Shown here piece by piece: positions 10,400 through 18,900 of a stretch of 64,000 bases of DNA. The position numbers and the translations under genes are program-made. The stretch covers positions 113,274 to 177,273 of the forward strand of contig NZ_JABFDI010000008.1 of the NCBI RefSeq assembly GCF_013403915.1. Reading direction: 5' to 3'. Within the stretch, counting starts at the first letter, position 1; each line of letters starts with the position of its first letter. Under the pieces are notes generated by a model. That model worked only from the letters and a program-made list of their open reading frames with translations, searched no databases and had not been told where the DNA came from. The DNA comes from Winogradskyella pacifica (GTDB lineage Bacteria > Bacteroidota > Bacteroidia > Flavobacteriales > Flavobacteriaceae).

Positions 10400-11020
10400 A
10401 TGGCAGAATGGTTTTCAAATCTAGAATTTCTATCCCAACTCTATTGGTTAGTCGCTATTATTGGTTCTCTTATTTTTTCTGTAGTCATGGTAATGGCTTT
10501 TGCAGGTGGAGAAGCTGATGATATTGATGGCGATATTGAAGCCGGATTTCAATTTATATCCTTTAAAAACCTCGTAGGCTTCTTTACTATTTTTGGCTGG
10601 AGCGGTATTGCTTGTATCGATGCCGGACTCTCTACAGCACTGACCATATTTATATCTGTAATTTGTGGTTTGTTAATGATGGTGATTATGGCAGCACTCT
10701 ATTTCTTTATTAGTAAACTTTCGGATAGTGGTACTTTAAATTACAAAAATGCGCTCGATGCTGTTGGTGAAGTCTATTTACCTATCGGAGCAGACCGTTC
10801 AAAAATGGGAAAAGTAAATGTAAGTGTGCAAGGCACAATGCGAGAACTCGATGCGCTTACCGATTCATTAACACCCTTAAAAACCGGGACAATAATAAAA
10901 GTCGTCGATGTCACCTCTAACGGCATTCTCATTGTAGATCAAACACGTAAACCGATAGAACCTTCAAAATTACATACGGAAGAATTACATGAAGGAAAAG
11001 ACCGATATCTCAAAAATTAA
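10400..11020 (+). CDS. NfeD-like membrane protein (YuaF type)
   Basis: 206 residues: hydrophobic segments at about 14-36, 58-76 and 80-108, and a C-terminal OB-fold-like NfeD domain (about 125-195, around GALDAVGEVYLP-like ALDAVGEVYLP and TGTIIKVVDVTSNGILIV). NfeD proteins of this short type lie next to flotillin genes and are thought to support their membrane assemblies. The flotillin gene starts 43 bases downstream on the same strand, so an operon is likely. No protease domain is present. Confidence 0.88.
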   Translation: MAEWFSNLEFLSQLYWLVAIIGSLIFSVVMVMAFAGGEADDIDGDIEAGFQFISFKNLVGFFTIFGWSGIACIDAGLSTALTIFISVICGLLMMVIMAALYFFISKLSDSGTLNYKNALDAVGEVYLPIGADRSKMGKVNVSVQGTMRELDALTDSLTPLKTGTIIKVVDVTSNGILIVDQTRKPIEPSKLHTEELHEGKDRYLKN

Positions 11021-11063
11021 GTCACACTAATATTAAGCTTTATAACCAACCAATCAAATCTAA

Positions 11064-12494
11064 ATGACTATGAAATTACTAACCATTCAAAACAACTTTA
11101 ATTTGGAAAGCATAGGCGGTCCCATGCTACTCATTTTTGTAGCCTTATTTGTAGTACTTACCTTAATTATTTTAATAAAACGCTACAAACGTTGTCCTTC
11201 AGATAGAATTTTAGTGGTCTATGGAAAAGTGGGTGGCGGACAATCGGCTAAATGTATTCATGGTGGAGCGGCTTTTATAATTCCTGTTATTCAAGATTAT
11301 GAATTCTTAGAATTAACACCTATTTCTATCGAAGTAAATTTGGTTAATGCCTTATCTAAACAAAACATTCGTGTTAATGTACCATCGCGTTTTACCATTG
11401 GGGTCTCTACAGAGCCAGGTATTATGCAAAATGCTGCAGAGCGTTTATTAGGATTGGGTCAAAATGAAATTCAAGATTTAGCACAAGAAATTATTTTCGG
11501 ACAATTACGTTTAGTAGTGGCTTCAATGGATATTGAGGAAATCAACAACGATAGAGATAAATTCTTAACCAACATTTCAGAATCTGTTGAAACCGAATTA
11601 AAGAAAGTAGGTTTAAAGTTAATCAACGTAAACATTACAGATATCGTTGATGAGTCGGGCTACATTGAAGCACTTGGTAAAGAAGCTGCAGCACACGCTA
11701 TTAACGCAGCACGTAAATCGGTTGCAGAAAAAACGAGAGATGGATCTATTGGTGAAGCGAACGCTGTACAAGATGAAAGAACGCAAGTAGCAGCAGCCAA
11801 CGCTCAAGCTGTAGAAGGTGAAAACACAGCAAAAATTGCCGTTGCAAATTCAGATTCATTACGTCGTCAACGTGAAGCGGAAGCAGAACGCGTGGCAAAT
11901 GCGTCTGAAAAAGTACAGTCAGCAAACGCCTTAGCAGAATCTTATGCTGCAGAGCAAATCGCAGAGACAGCAAGAGCGGAACGTGAGCGTTCGTCTCAAA
12001 TGGCAGATGTTATTATCCCAGCTGAAATTGATAAACGTAAAGTTGAAATTGATGCTGAAGCAGATGCAGAACGTATTAGAAGACGTGCAAAAGGTGAAGC
12101 AGATGCCATACTTTTTAAAGCACAGGCCGAAGCACAAGGACAATATGAAATCTTAACCAAGCAAGCTGCGGGTATGGAGCAAATTGTAAAAGCTGCCGGT
12201 AACAATAGTAGAGATGCGGTATTATTATTAATTGCAGATAAATTACCAGAATTGGTAAGAATTCAATCGGAAGCGATTAAGAATATCAAAATCGATAAAG
12301 TAACTGTTTGGGATAATGGTAGCGGCGGAGAAGACGGAAAATCGTCAACCGCTAATTTCTTATCTGGCATGTACAAATCAGTACCACCTTTACAAGAAAT
12401 GTTTAATATGGCTGGTATGGATTTACCAGAATATTTAAAAGGAAAAGACAAAAAAGAAATCGCAGCAGACGACGCGACTATAGATAAATTGTAA
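11064..12494 (+). CDS. Flotillin-like SPFH-domain protein
   Basis: 476 residues. One N-terminal membrane segment (about 18-40, PMLLIFVALFVVLTLIILI), an SPFH/PHB domain (about 45-220, RILVVYGKVGGGQSAKCIHGG), then a long Ala/Glu/Arg-rich coiled coil (about 220-400, repeated AEAERVANASEK-like and AQAEAQGQY segments) that drives oligomerisation. It matches the YuaG/FloT family, which scaffolds ordered membrane patches. The upstream NfeD-type gene is its usual partner. The second in-frame ATG (11070) is an equally possible start. A strong terminator hairpin lies 37 bases past its stop, inside the next coding region. Confidence 0.95.
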   Translation: MTMKLLTIQNNFNLESIGGPMLLIFVALFVVLTLIILIKRYKRCPSDRILVVYGKVGGGQSAKCIHGGAAFIIPVIQDYEFLELTPISIEVNLVNALSKQNIRVNVPSRFTIGVSTEPGIMQNAAERLLGLGQNEIQDLAQEIIFGQLRLVVASMDIEEINNDRDKFLTNISESVETELKKVGLKLINVNITDIVDESGYIEALGKEAAAHAINAARKSVAEKTRDGSIGEANAVQDERTQVAAANAQAVEGENTAKIAVANSDSLRRQREAEAERVANASEKVQSANALAESYAAEQIAETARAERERSSQMADVIIPAEIDKRKVEIDAEADAERIRRRAKGEADAILFKAQAEAQGQYEILTKQAAGMEQIVKAAGNNSRDAVLLLIADKLPELVRIQSEAIKNIKIDKVTVWDNGSGGEDGKSSTANFLSGMYKSVPPLQEMFNMAGMDLPEYLKGKDKKEIAADDATIDKL

Positions 12495-12512
12495 AATCAA
12501 AATTATCTTTTC

Positions 12513-12983
12513 TTGAGCATAATTAGCTACAAAAGACCAATACCTAAATTAAAATTCATTTATGGTATTGGTCTTTTTTTTATCGGAATACTAAGTATCG
12601 ACACCTATTTTGGTGTGCTATTCTTGGGAGCAGGTGTTTTCTTTTTCTATACCGATGGTATTGAAATTGACCTCACAACAAAAAAACACCGGAATACCAT
12701 TAACCTATTTGGCCTCACTTTTGGAAAATGGAAAGACTTTCCTGAAATAGAATACGTTTCTGTGTTTAAAACCACGCAAACCACACGCGTTTGGGTGTCC
12801 ACAGCAAGCACAAACGTAACGACAACTGTGGTCAAAATCAATTTGTTTTATAATACCAATCAGAAAATTGAAGCTTATGAAACAGATAATACAGATACCG
12901 CTTTTGATATCGCCAACCAAATTGCAACAGCCTTACAGATTGATGTTTTAGACGCCACATCGCGAGACACCAAATGGCTATAA
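12513..12983 (+). CDS. Conserved hypothetical membrane protein with TTG start
   Basis: 156 residues: two adjacent hydrophobic helices (about 14-28 and 32-46) and a soluble C-terminal half rich in beta structure (DFPEIEYVSVFKT, VVKINLFYNTNQKIEAYE). I do not recognise a named family. TTG at 12513 is the only start that keeps both helices; GTG at about 12609 would remove the first. A perfect intrinsic-terminator hairpin (12531-12581) lies within its first 23 codons, which is unusual and could attenuate its expression. It follows the flotillin gene by 18 bases and may be a third member of that operon. Confidence 0.72.
   Translation: MSIISYKRPIPKLKFIYGIGLFFIGILSIDTYFGVLFLGAGVFFFYTDGIEIDLTTKKHRNTINLFGLTFGKWKDFPEIEYVSVFKTTQTTRVWVSTASTNVTTTVVKINLFYNTNQKIEAYETDNTDTAFDIANQIATALQIDVLDATSRDTKWL
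12531..12581 (+). terminator. Intrinsic terminator inside a coding start
   Basis: Perfect 14-bp stem AAAAGACCAATACC (12531-12544) with GGTATTGGTCTTTT (12564-12577), a 19-base loop, and eight T residues at 12574-12581. Its position suits termination after the flotillin gene, but it lies within the following open reading frame. Confidence 0.8.
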
Positions 12984-12995
12984 TTTAACACCAAC

Positions 12996-13140
12996 TGTCA
13001 TTCCTGCGCAGGCAGGAATCTATTCCATCTAAAACCTTTCAGTTCATTCAATTTTTAGAGAGTTCGAGCCTAGTTAGCGCAAAATCTCAATAATAAAAAA
13101 ATGAATAATGAAGTGGATTCCTGCCTACGCAGGAATGACA
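12996..13140. repeat. REPIN-like inverted pair of palindromic repeats
   Basis: A 25-base arm at 12996-13020 (TGTCATTCCTGCG, CA, GGCAGGAATC) and its reverse complement at 13116-13140 differ at one base. Each arm is itself a palindrome (TTCCTGC/GCAGGAA). Two palindromic units in inverted orientation around about 95 unrelated bases is the REPIN arrangement. A solitary related unit lies at 39796-39813. Confidence 0.72.
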
Positions 13141-13202
13141 AACCATAACGAAGTTTTAAAAATCATATCCAGAACCAATAAAAAAACAACCTACAATCAA
13201 AC

Positions 13203-13300
13203 CCTAAAAGCTTAATCCGTAAATTGTCCCCTTGAGGATTAGTGAAAAACAAAATATATTTTATTTTGAAGCTACCGAGCGAAGCTCATTAGGGGTTTTA
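13203..13300 (+). repeat. Dispersed repeat, GTCCCCTTGAGG family, copy 3
   Basis: TTGTCCCCTTGAGGATTAGTG, then an A/T-rich inner hairpin (AACAAAATATATTTTATTTT), then GAAGCTACCGAGCGAAGCTC and ATTAGGGG. GAGCGAAGCTC forms a small hairpin of its own. It is 144 bases before copy 4 in the same orientation. Confidence 0.78.
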
Positions 13301-13334
13301 AATTCAAATAATTACAAGAAAAAAGCTAATCAAA

Positions 13335-13435
13335 ACTAAAATGTCTAATTTGTAGATTGTCCCCTTGAGGATTAGTGAAAAACAAAATATATTTTGTTTT
13401 GAAGCTACCGAGCGAAGCTCATTAGGGGTGTTATT
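13335..13435 (+). repeat. Dispersed repeat, GTCCCCTTGAGG family, copy 4
   Basis: Carries the same left flank as copy 2 (AAACTAAAATGTCTAAT...) and the same core as copy 3, with an inner palindrome AACAAAATATATTTTGTTTT. Ends ATTAGGGGTGTT. A partial right end (CTACCGAACAAAACCC, TTAGGGGTGTT) follows at 13447-13473. Confidence 0.78.
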
Positions 13436-13620
13436 TATTTTTGAATCTACCGAACAAAACCCTTAGGGGTGTTACAAAAATCAATGTCAGTTCGAGTGAT
13501 TTTCGAAGCACGAGAAAATCGTATCGAGAACCATCCACCACCCCATTCCTTAAACCGAAAACAGAATACATAAATTTTACTAACCTTTTCTTAACTTCGC
13601 AACCTAAACTTTGCTCACAT

Positions 13621-14481
13621 TTGAAACTCAATCTTCAAGATATTCCTCGTGTTAAAACGATAACAAAGGAAGATTTTATAAAGCACTATTTTAAACCACA
13701 AAAACCTGTGGTGATAGAGCATTTTATAGAAGATTGGCCTGCCTATACCAAATGGAATTTAGACTATATTAAAGCTACTGCTGGCGACAAAACAGTTCCA
13801 CTTTACGACGATAGACCTGTAGATTATAAAGATGGTTTTAATCAGGCGCATGCCAAAATGAAAATGAGCGATTATGTCGATTTACTGCAACGCGAACCCA
13901 CACGATATCGCATTTTCTTATGGAACATATTAAAGGAAGTTCCGCAACTACAAAAGGATTTTAAATTCCCTGATTTCGGATTGCGTCTCATGAAAAAGCT
14001 ACCGATGTTATTCTTTGGCGGACGCGACTCATACACCTTTATGCATTACGATATAGATTTCGCTAATATTTTTCATTTTCATTTTGAAGGCAAAAAACAA
14101 TGCATCTTATTCGATCAAAACCAAAACAAGTACTTATATAAAGTACCACATGCCTTAATTACCCGAGAAGATATTGATTTTTCTAATCCAGATTTTGAAA
14201 AATGGCCAGCCCTCAAAAAAGCAAAAGGTTGGATCTGCGATTTAAACCATGGAGAAGTGCTCTATATGCCCGAAGGCTATTGGCATTACATGCGTTACAT
14301 TACTCCTGGGTTTTCTATGAGCTTAAGAGCCATTGCTCGAAATCCTAAAAACCTCAGCAAAGCCATTTACAATATCTTCATAATGAGAAACTACGATAAT
14401 CTCATGCGACGTCTAAAAGGGCAAAAATGGATTGACTGGAAAAACAAAAAGGCTATTTCCAATACCAATCGTTATATTTAA
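13621..14481 (+). CDS. JmjC-like cupin protein (Cupin_8 family)
   Basis: 286 residues from the TTG at 13621 (MKLNLQDIPRV). The frame stays open to 13441, but that extra part is translated dispersed repeat and non-conserved sequence, so the later start is preferred. The iron site of 2-oxoglutarate dioxygenases is visible: H142-x-D144 (FMHYDIDF) and distal H222 (MPEGYWHYMRY). The N-terminus ITKEDFIKHYFKPQKPVVIE is typical of cupin-8 proteins related to FIH/JMJD5. It probably hydroxylates a protein or small molecule; the substrate is unknown. Confidence 0.85.
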   Translation: MKLNLQDIPRVKTITKEDFIKHYFKPQKPVVIEHFIEDWPAYTKWNLDYIKATAGDKTVPLYDDRPVDYKDGFNQAHAKMKMSDYVDLLQREPTRYRIFLWNILKEVPQLQKDFKFPDFGLRLMKKLPMLFFGGRDSYTFMHYDIDFANIFHFHFEGKKQCILFDQNQNKYLYKVPHALITREDIDFSNPDFEKWPALKKAKGWICDLNHGEVLYMPEGYWHYMRYITPGFSMSLRAIARNPKNLSKAIYNIFIMRNYDNLMRRLKGQKWIDWKNKKAISNTNRYI

Positions 14482-14509
14482 TTTTCTGACATTAATAAAA
14501 TACTATTTG

Positions 14510-14517
14510 TATATTTG
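14510..14517 (+). promoter_or_regulatory. Promoter -7 element TATATTTG
   Basis: Exact match to TAnnTTTG, 25 bases before the ATG at 14542. No clear -33 TTTG at the right distance. Confidence 0.5.
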
Positions 14518-14541
14518 ACCCCTATTTTTAAAATTAAAAAC

Positions 14542-15024
14542 ATGAAAAACATTGTATTAGTAGTCGCTTTATTAGCTTTTAGTTTTGGTAACGCCCAAGC
14601 CTTTGAAGGTAAAGGAGATCAAAAATTTCAAGTCGGAGCTAATATTCAAGATTACGCTACAGGAATTAATGTAAGTTTCGATCACGGTTTAGGAGAAAAC
14701 ATCTCTGTTGGTGTATCCTCTTCTTACGCTTTAGGTGGAGCTAGTGGTATTGAAGATCTAGATTTCGGAGATCGTTTCGATTTAAAAGCACGTTTTAACG
14801 CTAACTTAGGTAACGTGATTAATATTGATGAAAACTTTGATTTGTATCCAGGTTTAAACCTAAGCCTTAAAAACTTTGGCGGCCATGTAGGTGCACGTTA
14901 TTTCTTTACAGAAGGTTTTGGTGTTTTTACAGAAGCCAACTTCCCTTTAGCTAAATATGACAATGACGACACAGTAGTACATAACCAATTTGTTCTAAAT
15001 ATTGGTATGACATTTAATTTGTAA
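14542..15024 (+). CDS. Small outer-membrane beta-barrel protein (DUF6646-like)
   Basis: 160 residues from the ATG at 14542; nine further upstream codons belong to the leader and overlap the promoter. Signal peptide MKNIVLVVALLAFSFGNAQA. The mature part has alternating beta strands and the pattern KFQVGANIQDYATGINVSFDHGLGE, ending QFVLNIGMTFNL with a C-terminal hydrophobic residue as in outer-membrane barrels. It resembles the flavobacterial DUF6646 family. The function is unknown. It has its own promoter and terminator and is thus a single-gene unit. Confidence 0.82.
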   Translation: MKNIVLVVALLAFSFGNAQAFEGKGDQKFQVGANIQDYATGINVSFDHGLGENISVGVSSSYALGGASGIEDLDFGDRFDLKARFNANLGNVINIDENFDLYPGLNLSLKNFGGHVGARYFFTEGFGVFTEANFPLAKYDNDDTVVHNQFVLNIGMTFNL

Positions 15025-15045
15025 ACAGTTACTAATTTATATTCT

Positions 15046-15079
15046 AAAGCCTTTTCATTCACGTGTAAAGGCTTTTTTT
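15046..15079 (+). terminator. Intrinsic terminator
   Basis: AAAGCCTTT (15046-15054) pairs with AAAGGCTTT (15067-15075), followed by T residues to 15079, 22 bases after the barrel-protein stop codon. Confidence 0.85.
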
Positions 15080-15136
15080 ATGGCACTAAATGCTACCAAA
15101 ACAAAGACTATCATAATTTACAATACCAATATTAAG

Positions 15137-15254
15137 TCTTAATTCTCAAATCTTGACTCTTGGCTCTTGGTTCTAGACTCTTGACTCTCTTCTCTATATT
15201 CTATATTCTCAACCATCACCAACAACCAATCACCAACAACCAACAACCATCAAC
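15137..15254. repeat. Low-complexity CTTGACTCTTGG / CAACAACCAACC tract
   Basis: A degenerate tandem array: first pyrimidine-rich units such as CTTGACTCTTGG and CTATATTCTATATTC, then CAACAACCAATCACC-type units. The right end runs into the 3' end of recX. Open frames across it are judged spurious. Confidence 0.65.
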
Positions 15255-15732
15255 CAAAATACTCATTCAACTTCTCATAAACCAAACCCGATTCCCAACC
15301 CCGATACAACAAATAATCCGCCACCTTTTTCTTTTTCTTATACACGTTTGGTTCTTTAACTTGAGCAATACGTTTTTGCACCAAATCATCTAAAGTTTTA
15401 TAATAGTCATCTAAGTCTATTTCTTTTAGAGCCGAGTCGATACTGTATTTAGAAATATCTCTAAACTTCAACTCACGTAGCAAACGGTTTTTACCCCATT
15501 TCTTAATCCTAAATTTCCCACTAACAAACGCTTTAGCAAAACGCTCTTCGTTAAGGTAGTTTTCCTGAATTAAATGCACCATAATCACATCAATGGCTTC
15601 AGGAATCATACGCATATCCCGTAGCTTTTGTCGCACTTCTTTATGGCAGCGCTCTTGATAGGCACAATAATGCTCTAACTTTTTTTGTGCTTCGTTTACC
15701 GTGTATGTTTTATTGCTATCCATGCCGTTCAA
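15250..15732 (-). CDS. recX: Regulatory protein RecX
   Basis: 160 residues in the three-helix-repeat architecture of RecX: AQKKLEHYCAYQERCHKEVRQKL, then LIQENYLNEERFAKAFVSGKFRIKKWGKNRLLRELKFR, and a C-terminal repeat (KKKVADYLLYRGWESGLVYEKL). RecX modulates RecA filaments by capping or destabilising them. Two starts are possible, MNGM (15732) or MDSN (15723). recA is not in the window. The gene is isolated; its 3' end borders the low-complexity tract. Confidence 0.92.
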   Translation of the reverse strand: MNGMDSNKTYTVNEAQKKLEHYCAYQERCHKEVRQKLRDMRMIPEAIDVIMVHLIQENYLNEERFAKAFVSGKFRIKKWGKNRLLRELKFRDISKYSIDSALKEIDLDDYYKTLDDLVQKRIAQVKEPNVYKKKKKVADYLLYRGWESGLVYEKLNEYFG

Positions 15733-15944
15733 AAATACAATAGATTAAGAAAAAACAGCGGTTTAAAACGTATTAATAAAGTCGTATATAAGTCTAAAAA
15801 TAACCAGCAATACAAATCCATCGCTCTAACAAAAACTACACTTTATCGTCGTTTTCTGCACTTAGTAGATAACTTGTAAGAAATCTTAACAATTTGTTAA
15901 TAAATACCTACTTTACAAGGCACTGACCAGCAGTGTATTTAATA

Positions 15945-15952
15945 TATCTTTG
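15945..15952 (+). promoter_or_regulatory. Promoter -7 element TATCTTTG
   Basis: Exact TAnnTTTG match, 39 bases before the ATG of the large surface protein. Spacing gives a transcript start near 15958 and a leader of about 33 bases. Confidence 0.55.
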
Positions 15953-15991
15953 GTCATTGTTAATTGAATCTATTTTATCCCTATTATCCCT

Positions 15992-18900
15992 ATGATAAAA
16001 AATTACTCCCTTATTTTTATAGCATTCTTGTGTTTTAGTTTGTTTGGTTATGGGCAGACAACTATTTTTAATGCCTCAGGCGGAGGAGCGTACCCATCTA
16101 CTGGTTGGTCCGACAATAACAACGTAACATTTAATCCTATTGATAAAGGCTCTTATTATTTAATAGATGCAGGAAGCCCTTCAGATATTATTACTACAGC
16201 TGTTTATGATTTATCGGCTTATGCGTCTGCAGAATTTAGCTTAGATGTTGCATCCTTTCAAAGCGGTACATATAATCAAGCAAAAATTGAGATTTCCTTT
16301 AATGGTGGTTCTACATTTACACAAACAGAAGTAAGTACTACAACTACAGGATCATCATATATAGATGGAGGTACTTTTACTTTAAATAGTGTAACTAATC
16401 AAGTACAAATTAGAATCTCTAACAATGGAACAAGTGGCAGAGGTGTTAGACTGCGAGATTTAGTATTAACGGCATTTGGTATAGCTGGTCCTACTACCTA
16501 TTCTGTAACTTACGACGGCAACGACAATACAGGTGGAGCAACTCCAACAGATAGTAATGCCTATGATTCAGGAGATACAGTAACCATTCTAGGGAACACA
16601 GGGTCTTTAGTAAATACTTGCAATACATTTAATGGATGGAATACAGAAGCTGATGGTTCAGGCACGTTCTATGTTGCTACCGATACTTTTAATATTACAG
16701 CAAATACGACATTATATGCGCAGTGGCTACCAACAGGAAATACAGTAACATTTAACAGTAATGGAGGTACAGGTACAATGTCGCCTCAAATTAATTGTGT
16801 GGCAGAAAATCTTACTGCCAACACGTTTACCAATGCGGGTTTTACCTTTAATAGTTGGAATACTGCTAGTGACGGTAGTGGTACAACTTATGCTGATGGC
16901 GCATCGTATAGTTTTGCTTCTGATATTACACTATATGCACAATGGGATGTTTTTGTTGGGCCGTGCCACACTGAAGATTTTAGTGCCATTGGCTCTATAT
17001 CAGCCTACAGTTCAGGAACATGGTCTGGGGAAGGTGGCACATGGGCAGCTACAGATGCCCGAAGCGATCGAACAATAAATGGTAAAGCAATTACTATTAG
17101 AAATGGTACATTAACCTCTCCTTCATTTTCTGATGGTATTGGAGATATAACAATGACTACAAATTTACCCTTTAGTGATTCTAATGGAAATTTAATAGTA
17201 AAAATAAACGGTAGTACAGTCGGGACTATTCCATATTCATCATCCGTACAAACTACAACTATATCAAATATTAACATTGGAGGTACTATAATTATAACCG
17301 TTGAAAGTAACAATAGTGCTCGCATTTCAATCGACGATTTAAATTGGACTTGCTACTCTGCAATCCCAGAACCCGAAATTGAAATATTAGGTAATAGCAC
17401 AGAGATTGCAGACGGAGATACAACTCCAAACACAGCAGACGACACCGATTTCGGAAATGTAGCTGTAGCTGGTGGTACAAATGCTAATGTTTTTACGATT
17501 TACAACACCGGAACGGCTGATTTAGATATCACAAGTATAGCTAGTAGTAATGCTACAGAATACGCAGTAAGTGGCACAACCTTAGGTATAATTAATCCTG
17601 GTAATTTCGTTACATTTACTGTTACGTTTGACCCTAATACTATAGGGCCACGCACATCCACTATTACCGTTATAAGCGATGATGCTAATGAAGCTACGTA
17701 TACATTTGATATTACTGGTAATGGTACCAACAGCAACCAATCAACAATAATAAACAACACCACCTACAGCACAACCGCCCCAGAATTTAATATTAATGTA
17801 GAATATATTAATTTCATCAATGCCTCTGCAACGGCAATAGGGAAATTTATCCCTATGAAACTTAAAATACAAGATGGTCCAGATGCTGATGGTTTTGACA
17901 CAAAATTGACAGACATGTCATTTACAGTTGAAGATATTGCAAATGTTAACCATTTAGCCATGATAAAAACAGCCATACTAACAACTACTGGAGGAACACC
18001 ATTAGCAACCGCCTCTAAAGTAGGAAATGAGTTAGTATTCTCTGGAATGAATAGTGCTTCATTAACAGCAGGTGATGATGGTGAGCAAATATTTCATTTA
18101 AGAGTTTCCATAGACGAAACACAAGTGATTGATAATACTAAATTAGTATTTAAAGTCACGTCAGCCACTGCAGATGCAAGTGGCTCATCATTTGCAGCTA
18201 CTGATGCTAGTGGTGCAGAAACGGATACTAGCAATAATAACAGAAACCGTTTAAATGTTAGAGCTGATCGATTGGCCTTTACTACGCAACCATCTGATAC
18301 AAGTTTAAACACTAATTTAAATACATTCAATATTTCGGCAGTTGATGCATACGGAAATATCGATTCGGATACCTCTTTAGGTATTGATTTAACAACATCT
18401 GGAACCGGCATGAGCTCATCATCACCTTATAATTTAATTAATGGTGAGTTGGCAATTTCGGACGTACAGTTTAATATTAGCCAAACCAACATATATCTTA
18501 CCGCAACAACCACAGGTTTAGCCGTTGGTAATAGTATTAATTCTACAAACTTTGATATTTTAGATGTTGCCGTAGGTACTTATAGAACCACAAGTAATGG
18601 TACATGGCCAAGCGGAACAGCAACCTGGGAACGCTTAACAGGGACTGGTTGGAATGCAGCAACACCTGCAGCTAATACTAACGATTTGTTGATAATAAGG
18701 CACACTATAACATCCAGAGCTTCTTTTGCTGCTCCTGCTCCCCTTCGCACATCAATGATAGTACAAAGCGGTGGATCTTTCGATGATGGACACAATAGTA
18801 CCTTTAGAAGTTTATTAATACAAAGTGGAGGTGAATTTATTGCCTCAGATTCTGCAGTAGATATTGATCCAACAGGAACACTAACTGTCGAAAATGGTGG

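Larger units (their letters stand above)
12984..13620. other. Repeat-dense intergenic region
   Basis: 637 bases between the membrane protein and the cupin gene. It contains an inverted pair of palindromic repeats (12996-13140), two direct copies of the GTCCCCTTGAGG element (13203-13300 and 13335-13435), a fragment of a further copy (13441-13475), and a TATCGAGAA-family sequence (about 13485-13535). Nothing protein-coding is supported before 13621. Confidence 0.7.

Noticed and set aside
15160..15393. Plus-strand frame across the low-complexity tract
   Set aside because: Translated repeat sequence that overlaps the well-supported recX gene on the other strand.
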